Below are positions 10,558 through 20,715 of a stretch of DNA of 64,000 nt, piece after piece (position 1 is the stretch's first letter; every line of letters begins with the position of its first letter). The notes under the pieces were generated by a model, which saw nothing but the letters and a program-made list of their open reading frames with translations, was not told the DNA's origin and did not search any database. This stretch comes from Brachyhypopomus gauderio (Eukaryota > Chordata > Actinopteri > Gymnotiformes > Hypopomidae), in contig NC_135218.1 in the NCBI RefSeq assembly GCF_052324685.1, forward strand, positions 11,930,358 to 11,994,357. The letters are read 5' to 3'. Position numbers and translations under genes: made by a program.

Positions 10558-12324
10558 CTACGGGGGCGGCGGCCTCGGGAACACTGGGGGCAGTGTTCGG
10601 GTGTCACCGGCGTCTGAGGGACGGGCGGCGGCGTCTCGGGCGGCGTCTCGGGCGGCGTCTCGGGCGGCGTCTCGGGCGGCGTCTCGGGCGGCGTCTCGGG
10701 CGGCGTCTCGGGCCGCGTCTCGGGCCGCGTCTCGGGCCGCGTCTCGGGCCGCGTCTCGGGCCGCGGCACGAGACGCGGCATGTGCGGCGGCTTCACGGGC
10801 GGCGGCTTCACGGGCGGCGGCTTCACGGGCGGCGGCTTCACGGGCGGCGGCTTCACGGGCGGCGGCGGCTTCATAGCCGGCAGCGGCGGCACGTGCAACG
10901 CCGGCACGTGCAGCGGCGGCACGTGCAGCAGCGGCGGCACGTGCAGCAGCGGCGGCACGTGCAGCGTCATCAGGGGTGGCGAGGTCACGGCGAGCCGGGT
11001 TTGCCCGCGTGGCATCACGGGGAGCCGGGTTCACCTGCGTGGCGGCCTGGGGAGGTCGAACACAAAAGCTAAAGACATATTCCCCATAAAATTACCTGTC
11101 TCCGCCCCTACTACAAATAGTTAAAATGTAACCGAAGAGCTAGGATACCATCTCAAAGGAACTTGAACTTACGGTCATCAGATGCAATTGTAACGAGGGC
11201 GTCCTCCGGACCACGGCGGCGGTACGTGCAGCGATGTCATGGCGAGCCGGGTTCACCCGCGCGGCGGCCTGGGGAGGTCAAAGACAAAAGGTAAAGACAT
11301 ATTCCCCATAAAATTACCTGTCTCCGCCCCTGACGTAAAACAGTGCCGCTTACTTCATGATAGTCATTTTGGATAAATCATTTACACATTCTATTTTGCA
11401 ACAACCTGAATTGTAATTAGACCTACTATAAATAGTTAAAATGTAACCGAGGAGCTAGGATACCATCTCAAAGGAACTTGAACTTACGCGCTCCAGACGC
11501 ATTTGTAATATCATGACCGGCACCCTCTGGACACGGGGCGACCACCCGTACTGGAGGAAATCGAAGCATTCGTGAAGGGCGACAAAGGCACGGGCCGCGT
11601 TACGGGCGGCTGCGTCACGGGCCGGGTCATAGACCTGTCTCTGCCCCTGACGTAAAACAGTGCAGCTTACTTCATGATAGTCATTTTGGAAAAATCATTT
11701 ACACAGTCTATTTAGCAACAACCTGAATTGTAATTAGACCTACTATAAATAGTTAAAATATAACCGAGGAGCTAGGATACCATCTCAAAGGAACTTGAAC
11801 TTACGGTCATCAGATGCAATTGTAACGAGGGCGTCCTCCGGACCATGGGTGGCGGCCCCGGGGACACGGGGTGCAGCCGCGGGCGGTGGGCATGGGCGGC
11901 TGCGTCACGTGCGGATGCGTCACGGGCCACGTCACCGGCCTCGTCACCGGCCTCGTCACGGGCGGCGGCGGTACGTGCGGCCATGTCATGGCGAGCCGGG
12001 TTTGCCCGCGTGGCGTCACGGGGAGCCGGGTTCACCTGCGCGGTGGCCTGGGGAGGTCAAAGACAAAAGCTAAAGACATATTCCCCATAAAATTACCTGT
12101 CTCCGCCCCTGACGTAAAACAGTGCCGCTTACTTCATGATAGTCATTTTGGATAAATCATTTACACATTCTATTTTGCAACAACCTGAATTGTAATTAGA
12201 CCTACTATAAATAGTTAAAATGTAACCGAGGAGCTAGGAATTAAGGTACCATCTCAAACGAATTTGAACTTACGCTCATCAGTTTCCTCACGGCCCAATT
12301 GATTACGTATATCCCATGAAACAT
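10558..12324 (-). CDS. Predicted five-exon gene with tandemly duplicated phase-0 exons and EAAAR/RDAA repeats
   Basis: Minus-strand exons 12274-12324, 11805-12047, 11488-11634, 11173-11268 and 10558-11046 encode 17, 81, 49, 32 and 162 residues, 341 in total. Each ends at a GTAAGT donor or the TAG stop, and each internal one begins after an AG acceptor. Every junction is phase 0 and no stop occurs within the joined frame. Exon 1 is MFHGIYVINWAVRKLMS. Exons 2 and 5 begin with similar Asn-Pro-Ala/Arg-Asp-Ala text; exons 2 and 4 end alike (RRTPSLQLHLMT). Exon 3 is divergent (VYDPARDAAARNAARAF ... LQYGW). Exon 5 holds five EAAA-type heptad-like units and 11 RDAA units, so a long charged single helix is predicted. 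I do not recognise the family. No signal peptide is evident. The very high GC makes other frames open too, so expression evidence is needed. Confidence 0.5.
10630..10762. repeat. 12-bp minisatellite, 11 copies (encodes RDAA)
   Basis: Eleven copies of a GC-rich 12-bp unit (gtctcgggcggc, changing to gtctcgggccgc in the right-hand copies). On the minus strand in the frame of the predicted gene each unit encodes Arg-Asp-Ala-Ala. The unit length is a multiple of three, so copy-number change would keep the frame. Confidence 0.9.
10788..10872. repeat. 15-bp minisatellite (encodes EAAAR)
   Basis: Five copies of ttcacgggcggcggc. On the minus strand in the predicted frame each encodes Glu-Ala-Ala-Ala-Arg, a classic helix-forming unit with i to i+4 salt bridges. 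Confidence 0.9.
10890..10965. repeat. 15-18-bp GC-rich repeats (encode Ala/Arg)
   Basis: Repeats of the type cacgtgcagcagcggcgg. In the predicted minus-strand frame they give runs of Ala with periodic Arg. All three minisatellite blocks of this exon have periods divisible by three. Confidence 0.8.
11046..12275 (-). repeat. Tandem exon-plus-intron duplication, unit about 315 bp
   Basis: The anchor 'accgaggagctaggatacc' recurs at 11131, 11446, 11763 and 12225 (spacing 315, 317 and 462). Each is next to a minus-strand GTAAGT donor. The AG acceptors with 'gacctccccag' recur too. The repeated piece therefore contains a whole exon with both splice sites. Confidence 0.85.
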
Positions 12325-12420
12325 TGCTCCGCAATCATCAAAAACGTCGTCTGTCGTTTTAAACAGCGGCCGCTCCTTTTATAGTCACTTTGACTGTGAC
12401 GTCACCAGTGTTGTCAGTAA
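12325..12420 (-). promoter_or_regulatory. Core promoter of the tandem-exon gene: CRE and TATA box
   Basis: On the minus strand a palindromic CRE (TGACGTCA, 12404-12397) is followed 13 bases later by a TATA box (CTATAAAAGG, 12384-12375). The ATG lies at 12324-12322, about 50 bases beyond. The spacing is that of a TATA-driven promoter with a short leader. A short out-of-frame upstream ATG overlaps the start. Function is inferred. Confidence 0.6.
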
Positions 12421-12479
12421 CGCGTTACTTAGTAACCAGAGACCGTACGTGACTCCCCGATCCGTACACTCTGCCCGAT

Positions 12480-12600
12480 CCGTACCGAGCATGCGCGAGA
12501 ACATGTGCGATTGGCCCAGGGACGTATCGGGCAGATATTTTGCGCATGCGTTAACGACACGGGCAGATATTTTGCGCATGCGTTAACACTTTACGACACT
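12480..12600. promoter_or_regulatory. Repeated GCGCATGCG (NRF1-like) region between two divergent starts
   Basis: Two direct copies of 'gggcagatattttgcgcatgcgttaac' (about 12532-12558 and 12562-12588) each carry GCGCATGCG, close to the NRF1 consensus. A related 'gcatgcgcgag' lies at about 12489. The stretch lies between the minus-strand ATG at 12324 and the plus-strand ATG at 12643, so it may serve both. Confidence 0.5.
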
Positions 12601-12642
12601 ACTGGATGCGAAGTAGTAAACGGAGTGTGTCATTGTGAAAAA

Positions 12643-12766
12643 ATGAAGGATTTTAGATTTTATGGCGAGTTAAAGGAGTATATCTCCCACGGTTTATTCA
12701 AACCGAGTTGTGATAAAAATATGCGACGCGAAATTCGTCGTGTCTCTGAAAATTTTATAGTTAAAG
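12643..12766 (+). CDS. First exon of an unrecognised gene (YGELKEYI-type domain)
   Basis: Reads MKDFRFYGELKEYISHGLFK, then basic residues (MRREIRRVSENFIVKG), ending at a GTAAGT donor with one base left over. The Tyr-rich, Arg-Arg pattern resembles short N-terminal segments found in fish transposon-linked and integrase-derived proteins; I cannot name it firmly. No partner exon in the right phase was found. It is divergent from the tandem-exon gene. Confidence 0.45.
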
Positions 12767-13079
12767 GTAAGTTAAATTCAAACCATGTTCTCAAGTTAAC
12801 AGTCGGTCCTGTCGTGGAATCCCTGATAGCACATATACGTCTCCAATACGTCTGGAAAAGGTCGTAACATCTTAAATGCGTCTGTTCCATTTGGATTGAT
12901 CTTACATTGGTCTTATTATCATCGTGTTGCAGACGTCTACGCATATACGTCTTCCTTACATCTTCACCTGATCTGCAATTTGACAGCTAGCACACTTACA
13001 TCTCCAATACATCTGGAAAAGGTCGTAACATCGTGTTCCATTTTGAATTTAACCAATTTAACCACGCCGCCTACTTTCG

Positions 13080-13233
13080 TATTGTAGCAGCGAAACACCT
13101 CAACAAGATTGTTGGAATCTCCGTGGCGAGTTTAAAGAGCTAGCGCGAGCTAACCAATTAACGGACACTCAACTGTTTTGTGAGCTATAGCCGATGACAC
13201 CGACTACTCCTGACCTGTTCACCGTTTACAAAA
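13080..13233 (+). other. Candidate 5' exon with a GTAAGT donor
   Basis: An ATG at 13193 reads MTPTTPDLFTVYK and meets a perfect GTAAGT donor at 13234. It could be the leader exon of the transposase-like gene downstream, but its phase does not fit the exon at 16830. Treat as a possible untranslated exon. Confidence 0.3.
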
Positions 13234-13774
13234 GTAAGTAACTTTGCTAACTGGCTAACATTTACTGTCTGTGGCCAAATTTCCTGAAGAACACTACCGT
13301 TCGTTTTTAGGAGCAGTTTTTTTATATTCATAGCTAGAAACTTGTCAATTCATACTAACAAATACAATTATATTATTAATTTAGCATTAACTGGCTGCTG
13401 TTTACCGCTAACAACGTTAGCGTCACTGTTAGCATATTGCCTTAAGAATGGTTATCGCCGGCTAGCCATTAACCTAGCCTCATTTTAGCTTTGGCTAACG
13501 CTAGGAAACACACTTGGCTTGTCTTGGCCTGTTGTGAATAAGTTTGAACAGCCGTGAATACAAATATGCAGAATCAATTGAGGCACTAAAGGGCCAAAAT
13601 GATCAAAATTAATTGTATTGGCAAAATGATTTAGATCATAGAACTAAATCACATGCTGAGATTAGCTTTGTGTGTGTGGTCTTTCATGACGAGGCTGAAG
13701 TTTGTTCCTTATTCGCCAGTGTCTTATTCGCACTTTCCCACCTTAAAAAATAATGCGGTAGTTTCATTATGTCG

Positions 13775-14254
13775 CCGCGATAGAATGTATTGTACATTTC
13801 TATGGCTGTATCTCCTGATTCTTACATCGTCTCCGGGATCTGACAAGCTGGTTTGGTTGACCACATAAGTGACTGTATAAATCCAGAAGAAGAAGGTTTT
13901 TTACTGTAGAATATTTTTACAATCATCCCGTGAAATTGGCATGTCAGGCGATAGAATGTAATGTGCATACAGTGCATTGGTCTTAGTTTCTATGGCTGTA
14001 TCTCCTGATTCTTACATCATCTCAGAGATCTGACAAGCAGGTTTAGTTGACCACATAAGTGACTGTATAAATCCAGAAGAAGAAGGTTTTTTACTGTAGA
14101 ATATATTTTTTTATTGACCTGTGAAGTTGGCATGTCAGGCGATAGAATGTACTGTGCATATAGTGCATTGGTCTTAGTTTGTATGGCTGTATCTCCTGAT
14201 TCTTACATCGTCTCAGAGATCTGACAAGCAGGTTTAGTTGACCACATAAGTGAC
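13775..14254. repeat. Tandem repeat, three copies, period about 171-191 bp
   Basis: Units begin 'gatagaatgta' near 13780, 13951 and 14142. Each carries 'tggctgtatctcctgattcttacatc' and 'gttgaccacataagtgact'. Confidence 0.85.
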
Positions 14255-14400
14255 TAGGGCTGGACCCGAATATTCGGATATTCGGTCATTGAGTAGGTAT
14301 TCGGTTTTTAATTTTGGTATTCGAATATTCGTGTTTTTTTTTTGTTTTTTTTTCTTAGCTCCGCCTCACTCTAACTTTACAGTTCCGTTCAGGTTAATGG
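14255..14400 (+). mobile_element. hAT MITE left end
   Basis: 'tagggctggacccgaatattcggatattcgg' and further ATTCG repeats are typical of the left end of a common fish hAT MITE family. The right end was not found. Confidence 0.55.
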
Positions 14401-14405
14401 CGGTA

Positions 14406-14915
14406 CAGTGGGGAAATTAAGTATTTAGTCAGTCACCAATTGTGCAAGTTCTCCCACTTTAAAAGATGAGAGGCCGATAATTGACATCATAGGCAGACTA
14501 TGAGAGACAAAATGTGGAAAAAAAATTGAGAAAATCATTTTGTCTGACTTTTAAAGAATTTATTTGCAAATAATGGTGGAAAATAAGTATTTGGTCAATA
14601 ACAAAAGTTCATCTCAATACTTTGTTGTATATCCTCTGTTGGTAATGACAGAGGTCAAACGTTTTCTGTAGGTCTTCACAAGGTTGAAGCCCCAAAGCAT
14701 GATGTTGCCACCCCCATGGTTCACAGTTGGTATGGTGTTCTTTGGATGCAACTCAGCATTCTGTATACTGTTAACAACTTCAAAAAGGTGCCATTAATAC
14801 AGGTAATGAGTGGGGGAAAGAGGAGCCTCTTAAAAAAGAAGTTACAGATCTGTGACAGCCAGAAATCTTGCTTGTTTGTAGGTGACCAAATACTTATTTT
14901 CCACCATTATTTGGA
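14406..14915. mobile_element. Internally deleted Tc1 element
   Basis: Same family as the full-length copy at 60932-62526: CAGTGGGGAAA terminus after TA, and matching internal sequence. Two large internal blocks, including most of the transposase, are gone, and the right terminus is missing. Confidence 0.85.
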
Positions 14916-15384
14916 ATGGAAAGTGTGAATAAGACACCGGCGAATAAGGAACCAACTTCAGCCTCGTTCTTTCATGTAAGGTTTTCAGTCAGTTTGCCAG
15001 TAGATGGAGGCCAAGTACTACCATACAGATATTATAGTGACAAAAGACATTTTAGTGAATGAAAAGGTTCATTTCTAGTCAGGCAGTGCACTTTTTGTTA
15101 TGAGATGTAATTGGAAAGTTATTGACCTCATTGATCTCAATCATACAAGACCCATTACTTGTCTGTATTCTGCACAACAGGATTGCAGCATGAGTTTTTA
15201 TAATTTAGGTTTTTGGGTACTATAGCGACCCCGACAGGGTCATTTATGTCATGTCTTTAATGAACTATTATATATTTAATCTTTACACAACTTTTTGGGT
15301 TTTAGGTAATCTGCATTGCAGCTCATGTATTCACAATAATGAACAGCAATGCAGATGACCTAAAACAATCCAGCAAGTATAAAT

Positions 15385-16466
15385 CAGAATCAGAAATACT
15401 CTATTGATCCCAGGGGGAAATTGCACTTGTTACAGCAGCAACCTATATAGGTATAAGCACTCCCAAGAAATAATTTACAGCAATAAAGAAAATTGCAATA
15501 TGCATATCTAAAGATACAAGGACTTATAATACAAAGCAAAATATAATATATAAAATTATATTATACAATAAAATATGACTGTACATGTGGGCGGTGTCAT
15601 GTGATAATAGAGGAATTGTAAAGTCTGATAGCCACTGGTAGGAAAGACCTCCTGTGGCGTTCTGTAGTGCATCTAGGCTGAATGAGTCTTGCACTGAATG
15701 TGCTCCTATGGCTCATCACTGTGTGATGAAGAGGGTGGAAGCCATTGTTCATGATGGTCCGCAGCTTGGACAGTGTCCTCCTCTCAGACACTGCCGTCAG
15801 AGAGTCTAGCTCCACACCCACAACATCACTGGCTCTTCGGATCAGTTTCTTGAGTCTATTGGCATCTGCCACCCTCAGCCTGCTGCCCCAGCATGCCACC
15901 ATGTATAGGATGGTACTGGCCACTACAGGCTCATAAAAGATCCTCAGCATGGTCCTGCAGATATTGAAGGACCTCAGCCGCCTCAGAAAATAGAGACAAC
16001 TTTGGCCCTTCTTGTAGAGGGCGTCGGTGTTCTTAGTCCAGTCCAGTCTGTTGTCGATGTGTACGCCCAGATATTTATAGTCCTCCACAATGTCCACACT
16101 GACCCCTCTGATGGAAACAGGGGTCACCTGCATTTTGTCCCTCCTCAGGTCTACCACCAGCTCCTTTGTCTTCGTCACGTTGAGCTGTAGATGGTTCAGC
16201 TCACACCATGTAACAAAGTCGTTCACCGTCGCCCTGTACTCATCTTCATCACCCCTGCTGATACATCCAACTAGTGGAGAATCATCAGAAAACTTCTGGA
16301 GGTGGCAGGTCTCTGTGCAGTAGTTGAAGTCAGTGGTGTAGAGAGTGAAGAGGAAGGGAAACAGAACAGTTCTTTGTGGGGCTCCCGTGTTGCTGACCAC
16401 TCTGTCTGACACACAGTGTTGCAGACGTACATACTTTGGTTTGCCAGTCAGGTAGTCAACAATCAA
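15385..16466 (-). mobile_element. CR1/Rex-like LINE, 5'-truncated, minus strand
   Basis: An open frame of 289 codons (15597-16466) covers the RT palm to C-terminus. The catalytic box reads FSDDSPLVG (FxDD), followed by LNVTKTKELVVDLR, DYKYLGVHIDNRLDW and a long tail. The remaining 15385-15596 is 3' UTR, rich in 'aatcagaatcagaa' at its end, a tail type seen on fish Jockey-superfamily LINEs. There is no endonuclease, so it is a dead truncated copy. Bases 14980-15385 and 16470-16828 show no gene. Confidence 0.75.
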
Positions 16467-16829
16467 AGATGATTAAATATATAAAAGTTCATTATCTAGA
16501 ATGCCATATATTAAATCTTGAGGCAGACAAACTGATATGACAGAAGTATATGATCAAATATATATAGTTTATGTCTCTCCCATAAATATTCTGGATCCCT
16601 CTCAAAATACAGCTATAAACAAGATTATCACAAGTAGCATATGACAATTGACTCCAAACATTTCATGGTATAGTGACTAACAATGTTCAGAATGAAGATC
16701 AAGATGCATAAAACCTATTATTTCTTTGTCAAAGTTAAAGTAATCACCAAGTCTAACATGGCAAGATTATTAACTACAAGTCCCAAAGTACTTTTTTCTA
16801 ACACTCAATAATTGTCTCTTTTTGTGCAG

Positions 16830-18480
16830 GTTGACTTGCAAGACAGGTGCCGCCTTCATCCAAAAAAGGTATGAATTGAAAATGCAAAAGTTCCTTTAAA
16901 TGGTTATGACAAAACAGACTGAATATGACAATGTTTTGTATGTTGCTTTATTGTGTAGTATGTCTTGCAGAAAACCATCTTATTGGACAATTAAACGAAG
17001 AGCGAAAGAATGGGTTGATAGAGACATACAGTCAATTCAGGCAACAGAGTGGGGGCAGAGCAAAATTTAGAAAAAGAAAACAATACAATAGGTCTAGATG
17101 GCGATGATAACATGGAATTCATGGACTGCCAAAGTACTGTGTGTGAGACAGTGACTATGGTTCCTGTACTAATGATTTATCTGAGTTTAATTCTGGATCT
17201 GACTCTGAAACGGAGTGTGACTTTTTACAGGATGAACTTGCGAAATGGGCAGCTGAGCACCACATTACGCACAATGCCGTAAATGCCCTGCTATCTGTCC
17301 TTGGCAAGCATCACCCAACTTTACCTAGAGATGCTAGGACACTATTAGGTACAGTGAGGTCAGGTGAGTTTGCAATTCAGGAGAAAGCTGGTGGTCAGTA
17401 CTGCTACTTTGGTGTGCTTCACTCAATCTTGCACATTCTACAAAAAAAACAAGAGGTTACCAAACATTTGAAACTTCAAATCAACATTGATGGGCTGCCA
17501 CTTTTCAAAAGTTCACCAACACAACTATGGCCGATTCTTGTAACTGTTGTAAACTTACCACACCATGAGCCTGTCACAATTGGACTGTTCTGTGGTGCAA
17601 GAAAGCCTGATTCTGCAAGTGAGTTTCTGGATGACCTCGTATCAGAGATAGTTAAACTGGAAGATGGGTTTGACTTTGAGGGAATCAGGCTATGCTTAAA
17701 GGTCTCCTCTGTGGTTTGCGATGCACCGGCACGTGCTTTTGTTAAGTGTGTAAAAGGTCACACAGGGTACCATGGGTGTGAGAAATGCACACAGGACGAA
17801 GTTTACATGGACAACAGAATGACATATCCAAGAACGGACATGCCACTCAGAACCGATGAAAGTTTCAAAAATAAGACAGATTCAGATCACCACCTTGGCA
17901 TTTCACCTTTAGAAAGAACATCTTCAGGAATGGTATCTGGGTTCCCTCTTGATTATAAGCACCTTGTGTATTAGGTCCACCTTGTGTATTAAGTTAGGTC
18001 CTCTCACTTGCAGGCTGTCTGGGTTTCAGCAAAATCTATTAACAGAACGACTGCTGGGTGCTCAGAGCTGCGTGCCTCTAGAGTTTGCACGTAGACCAAG
18101 GTCTCTCAGAGAAATTGACAGATGGAAAGCCACAGAATTTAGGCAATTTTTATTGTACACGGGTCCTGTTCTGCTCAAAGATGTACTGCACACCGCAGTG
18201 TATGAACATTTTCTGCTTCTGTTTGTGGGAAATTTCATACTTAGCAATAATAGCCTGATCGAGGACTACTTGGGCTACGCCAATTACATATAGGGTCTTT
18301 TTGTGTCTCATTTTGGAGAGCTGTATGGCCCTAAATTTGTCTTCTACAATGTTCACAATTTAGTGCATCTTGCACAAGATGTAAAAAACATGGTGCTCTC
18401 GACAGCTTCAGTGCTTTCCAATATGAAAACAACCTGAATAAAATTAAAAAGCTCATTAGGAAACCTAGCTGTCCTCTGAG
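16830..18480 (+). pseudogene. Transposase-like gene (animal EnSpm/CACTA-like), frameshifted
   Basis: Exon 16830-16868 can join the frame beginning after the AG near 16968 (KPSYWTIKRRAKEWVDRDIQ). An acidic segment follows (about 17150-17230), then a long open stretch: LAKWAAEHHITHNAV, INIDGLPLFKSSPTQLWPIL, VCDAPARAFVKCVKGHTGYHGCEKC and a PLDYKHLV end near 17970. After a frameshift the next block reads PLEFARRPRSLREIDRWKAT, FRQFLLYTGPVLL and YNVHNLVHLAQDV. This order matches a transposase-like protein repeated in fish and cnidarian genomes, which I associate with EnSpm/CACTA-like elements. Stops at about 17972, 18291 and beyond make it inactive. Confidence 0.6.
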
Positions 18481-18845
18481 TCAGATTGTAAAGAGACTAT
18501 CCCAGAAACCATGGAGTGACAGCATGGAGAAAAAGACAAGGGTGACAAAAGAACATACCTCTGGTCCTCTTTCACCACCTTCCTGTGGTGCAACACAGTA
18601 CAAAGAACTGGCAACCTCACTCTTCACTATCAAACTTGACCAAGCCAACAGCCATATATATTTTTTTAAGGTTATTTGTAGATAGTACTGCAAGCTACAC
18701 ATCAAAAGGTTCGGATATGTTCTAAAATAGTAATATACTTTTAATATTTTGTGATCAACAATGAGATCAAAAATAATTTATTAGATCATAAATCTAATTT
18801 TCGTATTACCTAATTTTATGCCGCAATATCTGATAATGAAAAATT

Positions 18846-18948
18846 GATGTTATAGATAATCATTATTCTTGATGCGCTACATGTCATGGTACAGAGGGCC
18901 CATACCGTGAGATGTAGAGCATCAAGAATAATGATTATCTATAACATC
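18846..18948. repeat. 37-bp-arm hairpin
   Basis: Left arm 18846-18882 is the reverse complement of 18912-18948 with one mismatch (18876). The 29-base spacer holds a small inner inverted repeat (GGTA...TACC). The arms begin GATGTTATAGATAATC. It may be a short foldback MITE or a transcribed hairpin. Confidence 0.9.
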
Positions 18949-19304
18949 CATTTTTTTAATGAAAACATTGATTTCAAGCTTTTGAATGGCTGTCTAGATG
19001 GAAGATTATTTATTTAGGTATTATCCGACAGAACACATTTAATTTTCGGGTCTGGGGTCTGGCTTCACAGTACAGCTTACAATGTACCTCATAAGGCTGG
19101 GCGATATGGAGCAAAAATAATATCTCGATATTTTTTAGCTGAATGGCGATATACGATATATATCTCGATATTTTTTCTTCCCAAAAGGTAATAACAAAGA
19201 GGCAGTAATAAGTCAAATCTACGTCCCAAATGAGTTGCGCGAAGAAGAGAGGCAGGACAGGGCGGAAGTTGTTAAAAGAGAAACTCAAGTAAATTCACTA
19301 TTCA

Positions 19305-20715
19305 CAGTGTTGTGCGTGACCGAGTTCAAAAGAACGCATTCATTGAACACGCTCATTTTTTCGTGAACGTTGAACTGAACGAAACACATTTTTAAATAAC
19401 TTGAATGTGAATTAGTTCACATTATGTGTCATGAACGGTAGACATCACTGTAAATGAACGTTGGAATTTGTTTCCATTGAAAACTGAGTGACATCTGTTT
19501 TTTCTTTTGAAACGCAACGAGAGAAAGTTCCTCCCTTCTGTATTCTCGCTGGTGCCGCTTAAATCATGCATCACCAGACAGAAATGGTTTTGACGTTGTG
19601 TGCGCAATGCATTGTGGGCAACGTAGTGTCCGCATGAGAATAGTTAACATACTGGCTAGTTAATAACATACTGGCTTCCGCACGACCTTACCCGTGATGA
19701 ATTGCAGCAGAGCGGGGTAGGCATAGCACTTATAAGAACGTATAGTGATTTCTAGCTTGTAGTTGTCACGTCTGGCTCCGCCCCCTTCTAGTCTTGTCGT
19801 TTTTATGTTTTCCTTGTTCTTGTTACGCCCCTCTGTTTCAGCTGTTCCGTGTTAGCTTGTCTTAGTTTTACAAGTGTGTGTGTGTGTATTGCCTATGTCC
19901 AGACTATACCTTGAGGGATCATTGTCGTTTCTTTAGCTCCTAGTTGGTGTGTATATGTCCAGACTATACCTTCAGGGATCATTGTCGTTTCTTTAGCTCC
20001 TAGTTGGTGTGTATATGTCCAGACTATACCTTCAGGGATCATTGTCGTTTCTTTAGCTCCTAGTTGGTGTGTATATATAGCCTATGTCCAGACTATACCT
20101 TCGGGGATCATTGTCGTTTCTTTATTTCCTAGTTGGATGTGCACGGTATTCACGCCTTATCTGTGATTCGTGGTTTTGATTAGCTTCGTGTTTGTGTATG
20201 GTTAAAGTCTCTGTTCCATTTTCAGGTTCGTAGTGTTTTAGGTTTTCAGTTCATGTTTGGTCTCCGTGTTCTCTAACGTGATATCGTGCCTGGCAATACA
20301 TGTATGTTCTGTTAGACTTCGTGTTCATGTATGGCCGTTACTTGCTTCCCGTGTGTTTGTTCATGTCAGTGTATGTAACAATTAGTTGTACTCTTGTGTT
20401 TGGTCTAGTTTTGTGCCCTTGTCATTTCCGCTGCCTTTCAGTGTATTAAGCGTTATTTCTCTATTCATCATGCCACGTCATTCGTGGTCCACTCGCGTGT
20501 CGTCTGCAACTGTAAGATGTGAAATAAAATCTAATGAGATTGTACTATCTGCTTCGCATTTGTGTCCGCCCCTTGATTGCGCAACAGCCAAATCGTGAAA
20601 AAAGTATTTGAATATCTCACGAAAAAAAGTAAAATTAACTGAACTTTGAACTATTTCATAATTAAAATTGTGAACTTTGAACGTGAACTGTTCATGAAAT
20701 ACTTCCACACTACTG
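19305..20715. mobile_element. Nested element with GTGAAC-rich ends
   Basis: The ends are rich in 'gttcac/gtgaac' words ('cagtgttgtgcgtgaccgag' on the left; 'ttgaacgtgaactgttcatg' on the right), as in a common fish hAT family. It carries a 60-bp tandem repeat and an LTR-like stretch starting 'tgtcacgtctggctccgcccc' near 19766. Boundaries are approximate. Confidence 0.45.
19893..20140. repeat. 60-bp tandem repeat
   Basis: 'tatgtccagactatacctt' recurs at about 19894, 19954, 20014 and 20083. Two adjacent 60-bp units (19921-19980 and 19981-20040) are identical. Last spacing is 69 bp. Confidence 0.9.

Larger units (their letters stand above)
13681..14980. mobile_element. Unclassified element bounded by ~59-bp inverted repeats
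   Basis: Bases 13681-13739 (core gaggctgaagtttgttcc, ttattcgccagtgtcttatt) are inverted at 14922-14980 with only a few mismatches. The arms enclose a three-copy tandem repeat, an hAT end and a deleted Tc1. No transposase is present and no clear target duplication was seen. Confidence 0.6.

Noticed and set aside
10479-11018. Minus-strand frame rich in PETR/PETP and PPVK
   Set aside because: It is open but does not continue across the neighbouring exons at their splice sites in one phase; the Ala/Arg/Asp frame does.
10461-11124. Long plus-strand frames over the GC-rich minisatellites
   Set aside because: They are open only because the sequence lacks A/T-rich stop codons, and they have no splice or start support. 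The minus-strand frame alone joins across four splice pairs.
10558-12324. Type I antifreeze-like protein
   Set aside because: Ala-rich and helical, but it lacks the 11-residue Thr spacing of type I antifreeze proteins and is far more charged.
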